Below, piece after piece: positions 4,657 to 5,734 of a stretch of DNA of 5,734 bases. The notes beneath the pieces are model-generated. The model did no database searches. It was not told the origin of the DNA and was given only the letters and a program-made list of their open reading frames with translations. Position 1 is the stretch's first letter. Each line of letters begins with the position of its first letter. Location: assembly GCA_009926195.1 (NCBI GenBank), contig RFPK01000131.1, forward strand, positions 1 through 5,734, in the 5' to 3' direction. Both the position numbers and the translations under genes were made by a program. This DNA is from Synechococcaceae bacterium WB4_1_0192. GTDB taxonomy: Bacteria; Cyanobacteriota; Cyanobacteriia; PCC-6307; Cyanobiaceae.

Positions 4657-5734
4657 CGGGGCCTGCAGCACGATGGGCCCCATGACGGTGGAGATCATCA
4701 CCGTGGCCGTGCTGGTGGGCAGCCTGATCGCGCTGGCCCTGATGGAGCGGCGGCTGCGGGCCGAGGGCTGGTCGCTGGCTGAGGCCCTCTCGGAATCGGT
4801 CAGTCGGCCTGGGGGAGCAACACACCTGGAGGCCAGCAGCAGCCGTCTGATCGCCATGGCGGGCATGTTGGTGCTGCTGCTGCTGTATCTGGGCTTTGGC
4901 ATCTTCGCCCTCTACAACTTCGGCCGGACCTGCACGATGCCGAGCAGCATCGACACGGTCACCCACTTTCTGTATGCCGGGCTGACGCTGTTCGCGCCCT
5001 ACATCGCCAACAAGTTCTCGAATGTGTTCCGGCCGATGTTCCTGCGCGGCCGCACCGCCAGCGATAGCAGCGACAACGACAACGACAACGACAGCGACAA
5101 CAACACTGCGAAGCCGGCTGCGCCAGCAGCCGGGTCGGAGCCGGTGGCCAGAACAGCCCCCTCAGCCGCCGCTCCGATCGAAGCAGCCCGACCCGCAGCG
5201 ACAGCACCGCCCCACGCAGCGGCGGTCGCCACAACGCCGGTCGATGCAAAACCTGCCAAGGTTTCACCGGCCCCGGAAGCAGCCGATCCCTACGCCCCAG
5301 CGGTTTCGCTGATCGCTGAATTCGAGGGATTCGTGGATCACGCCTACCCGGATCCGGCCTCGGAGAGCTTCAGCGAACTGCGCTTGCGGCCCCGCGATTC
5401 GCTGCGCCAGAAGGTCACCCGTCACCAGACGCTCATCGAACCGGGAGTCTTGGTGGAGTCGCACATCGACTACTTCGGCAACTACGTCGAGACCATCTCC
5501 ATCCCGTACCGGCACCAGCGTCTGGTGATTTCATCGGCCTGCGAGGTGGAGACCAAGCCCTTCAACGACGCCCTGGTGGCCCTCGATCTGAGCATCGCCG
5601 AAGCCCGGCAGATGTATCAGGAACGCCGTCGTGAGCTGCACGACTTCCTGAGGCCCTCGCAGTATGTGCGATTGGTCGATCCGGTGCGGGAGATGGCCTC
5701 GGATCTCCTGCCCGAAGCGGCCCCGTTCTCCGAG
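4598..5734 (+). CDS. Membrane protein fused to lysozyme-like fragment and transglutaminase N-domain (3' end outside window)
   Basis: One uninterrupted frame runs off the right edge (379 residues from TTG at 4598). That start gives a hydrophobic leader ending PALA before QQGAQ, like a secreted-protein signal. GTG at 4568 and ATG at 4673 or 4682 are alternatives, and the inverted repeat makes the true 5' end uncertain. In order: a membrane helix at about 30-48 (VEIITVAVLVGSLIALAL); a cytosolic-type loop; hydrophobic stretches at about 84-107 and 122-136; a DNDNDNDSDNN run (159-169) and an Ala/Pro-rich linker to about 233; VSLIAEFEGF with AYPDP (236-253), resembling the start of a GH24 lysozyme; and from about 254 a bacterial transglutaminase N-terminal region (ESFSELRLRPRD, IDYFGNYVETISIPYRHQRL, EVET). 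The catalytic Cys-His-Asp core of a transglutaminase would lie beyond the edge. The lysozyme part stops before its TIGYG block. It is probably a gene fusion or a chimeric join; no function is assigned to the whole. Confidence 0.8.
   Translation, partial: MLGLGLGLPALAQQGAQVASGACSTMGPMTVEIITVAVLVGSLIALALMERRLRAEGWSLAEALSESVSRPGGATHLEASSSRLIAMAGMLVLLLLYLGFGIFALYNFGRTCTMPSSIDTVTHFLYAGLTLFAPYIANKFSNVFRPMFLRGRTASDSSDNDNDNDSDNNTAKPAAPAAGSEPVARTAPSAAAPIEAARPAATAPPHAAAVATTPVDAKPAKVSPAPEAADPYAPAVSLIAEFEGFVDHAYPDPASESFSELRLRPRDSLRQKVTRHQTLIEPGVLVESHIDYFGNYVETISIPYRHQRLVISSACEVETKPFNDALVALDLSIAEARQMYQERRRELHDFLRPSQYVRLVDPVREMASDLLPEAAPFSE
5072..5104. repeat. Short GACAAC tandem repeat coding an Asp-Asn run
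   Basis: Three exact GACAAC units are followed by GACAGC and GACAAC, then a further AAC. They encode DNDNDNDSDNN between the last membrane segment and the Ala/Pro linker of the long plus-strand gene. The six-base unit keeps the frame if copies are gained or lost, so length variation between strains is expected. Confidence 0.85.

Noticed and set aside
4959..5515. Minus-strand frames with Cys/Arg or Leu/Ser repeats opposite the long plus-strand gene
   Set aside because: The repeated residues are the GACAAC repeat read backwards. The plus-strand reading carries recognisable membrane and transglutaminase sequence.
5333..5734. Separate transglutaminase gene starting at GTG 5333 with GAGG just upstream
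   Set aside because: The GAGG encodes the conserved Glu-Gly of the lysozyme-like motif, there is no stop between the upstream frame and this point, and the resulting N-terminus lacks the usual H-x-T strand. Kept only as an alternative start.

Overview
The window looks like a GC-rich cyanobacterial chromosome segment, most likely from a picocyanobacterium of the Synechococcus/Cyanobium type. The anchor is an intact, full-length NdhH (NAD(P)H-quinone oxidoreductase subunit H) with the cyanobacterial and chloroplast form of its conserved blocks. A hotdog thioesterase resembling 1,4-dihydroxy-2-naphthoyl-CoA hydrolase (phylloquinone pathway) supports this. The assignment rests on reading the proteins, not on a database search.

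Layout, left to right. (1) Positions 2-433 (+): the C-terminal part of a multi-pass membrane protein, cut by the left edge. (2) 459-1376 (-): rsmH, the 16S rRNA C1402 N4-methyltransferase. (3) A 93-base divergent promoter region. (4) 1470-2654 (+): ndhH. (5) 2651-2971 (+): a small DUF2752-type membrane protein with its GTG start overlapping the ndhH stop. (6) 3010-3684 (-): a multi-pass membrane protein whose C-terminal half resembles item 1. (7) 3773-4225 (+): the phylloquinone-type thioesterase. (8) 4137-4385 and 4376-4588 (-): a possible short lipoprotein or membrane protein and a TM2-domain protein that start and stop on top of each other. (9) About 4598 to the right edge (+): a long open frame joining a membrane segment, an Asp/Asn then Ala/Pro linker, a fragment resembling the start of a GH24 lysozyme, and a bacterial transglutaminase N-terminal domain.

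The left two thirds is ordinary housekeeping DNA: ribosome modification, the NDH-1 photosynthetic/respiratory complex and phylloquinone (photosystem I quinone) synthesis. The right third is unusual in two places. A 25-base perfect inverted repeat (4581-4605 and 4632-4656) covers the start regions of the divergent TM2 gene and the long plus-strand gene. The TM2 protein has lost its first membrane helix exactly where the repeat begins. About 700 bases later, the hallmark start of a GH24 lysozyme runs in frame into a transglutaminase N-domain that lacks its own first strand, with the shared-looking sequence YPDPAS at the seam. Either this locus was rearranged in the organism (foldback duplication plus a deletion fusing two genes), or these are assembly or amplification chimeras. 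That question should be settled before treating the fusion protein as new biology. I saw no tRNA, rRNA, CRISPR array, transposase or phage gene.
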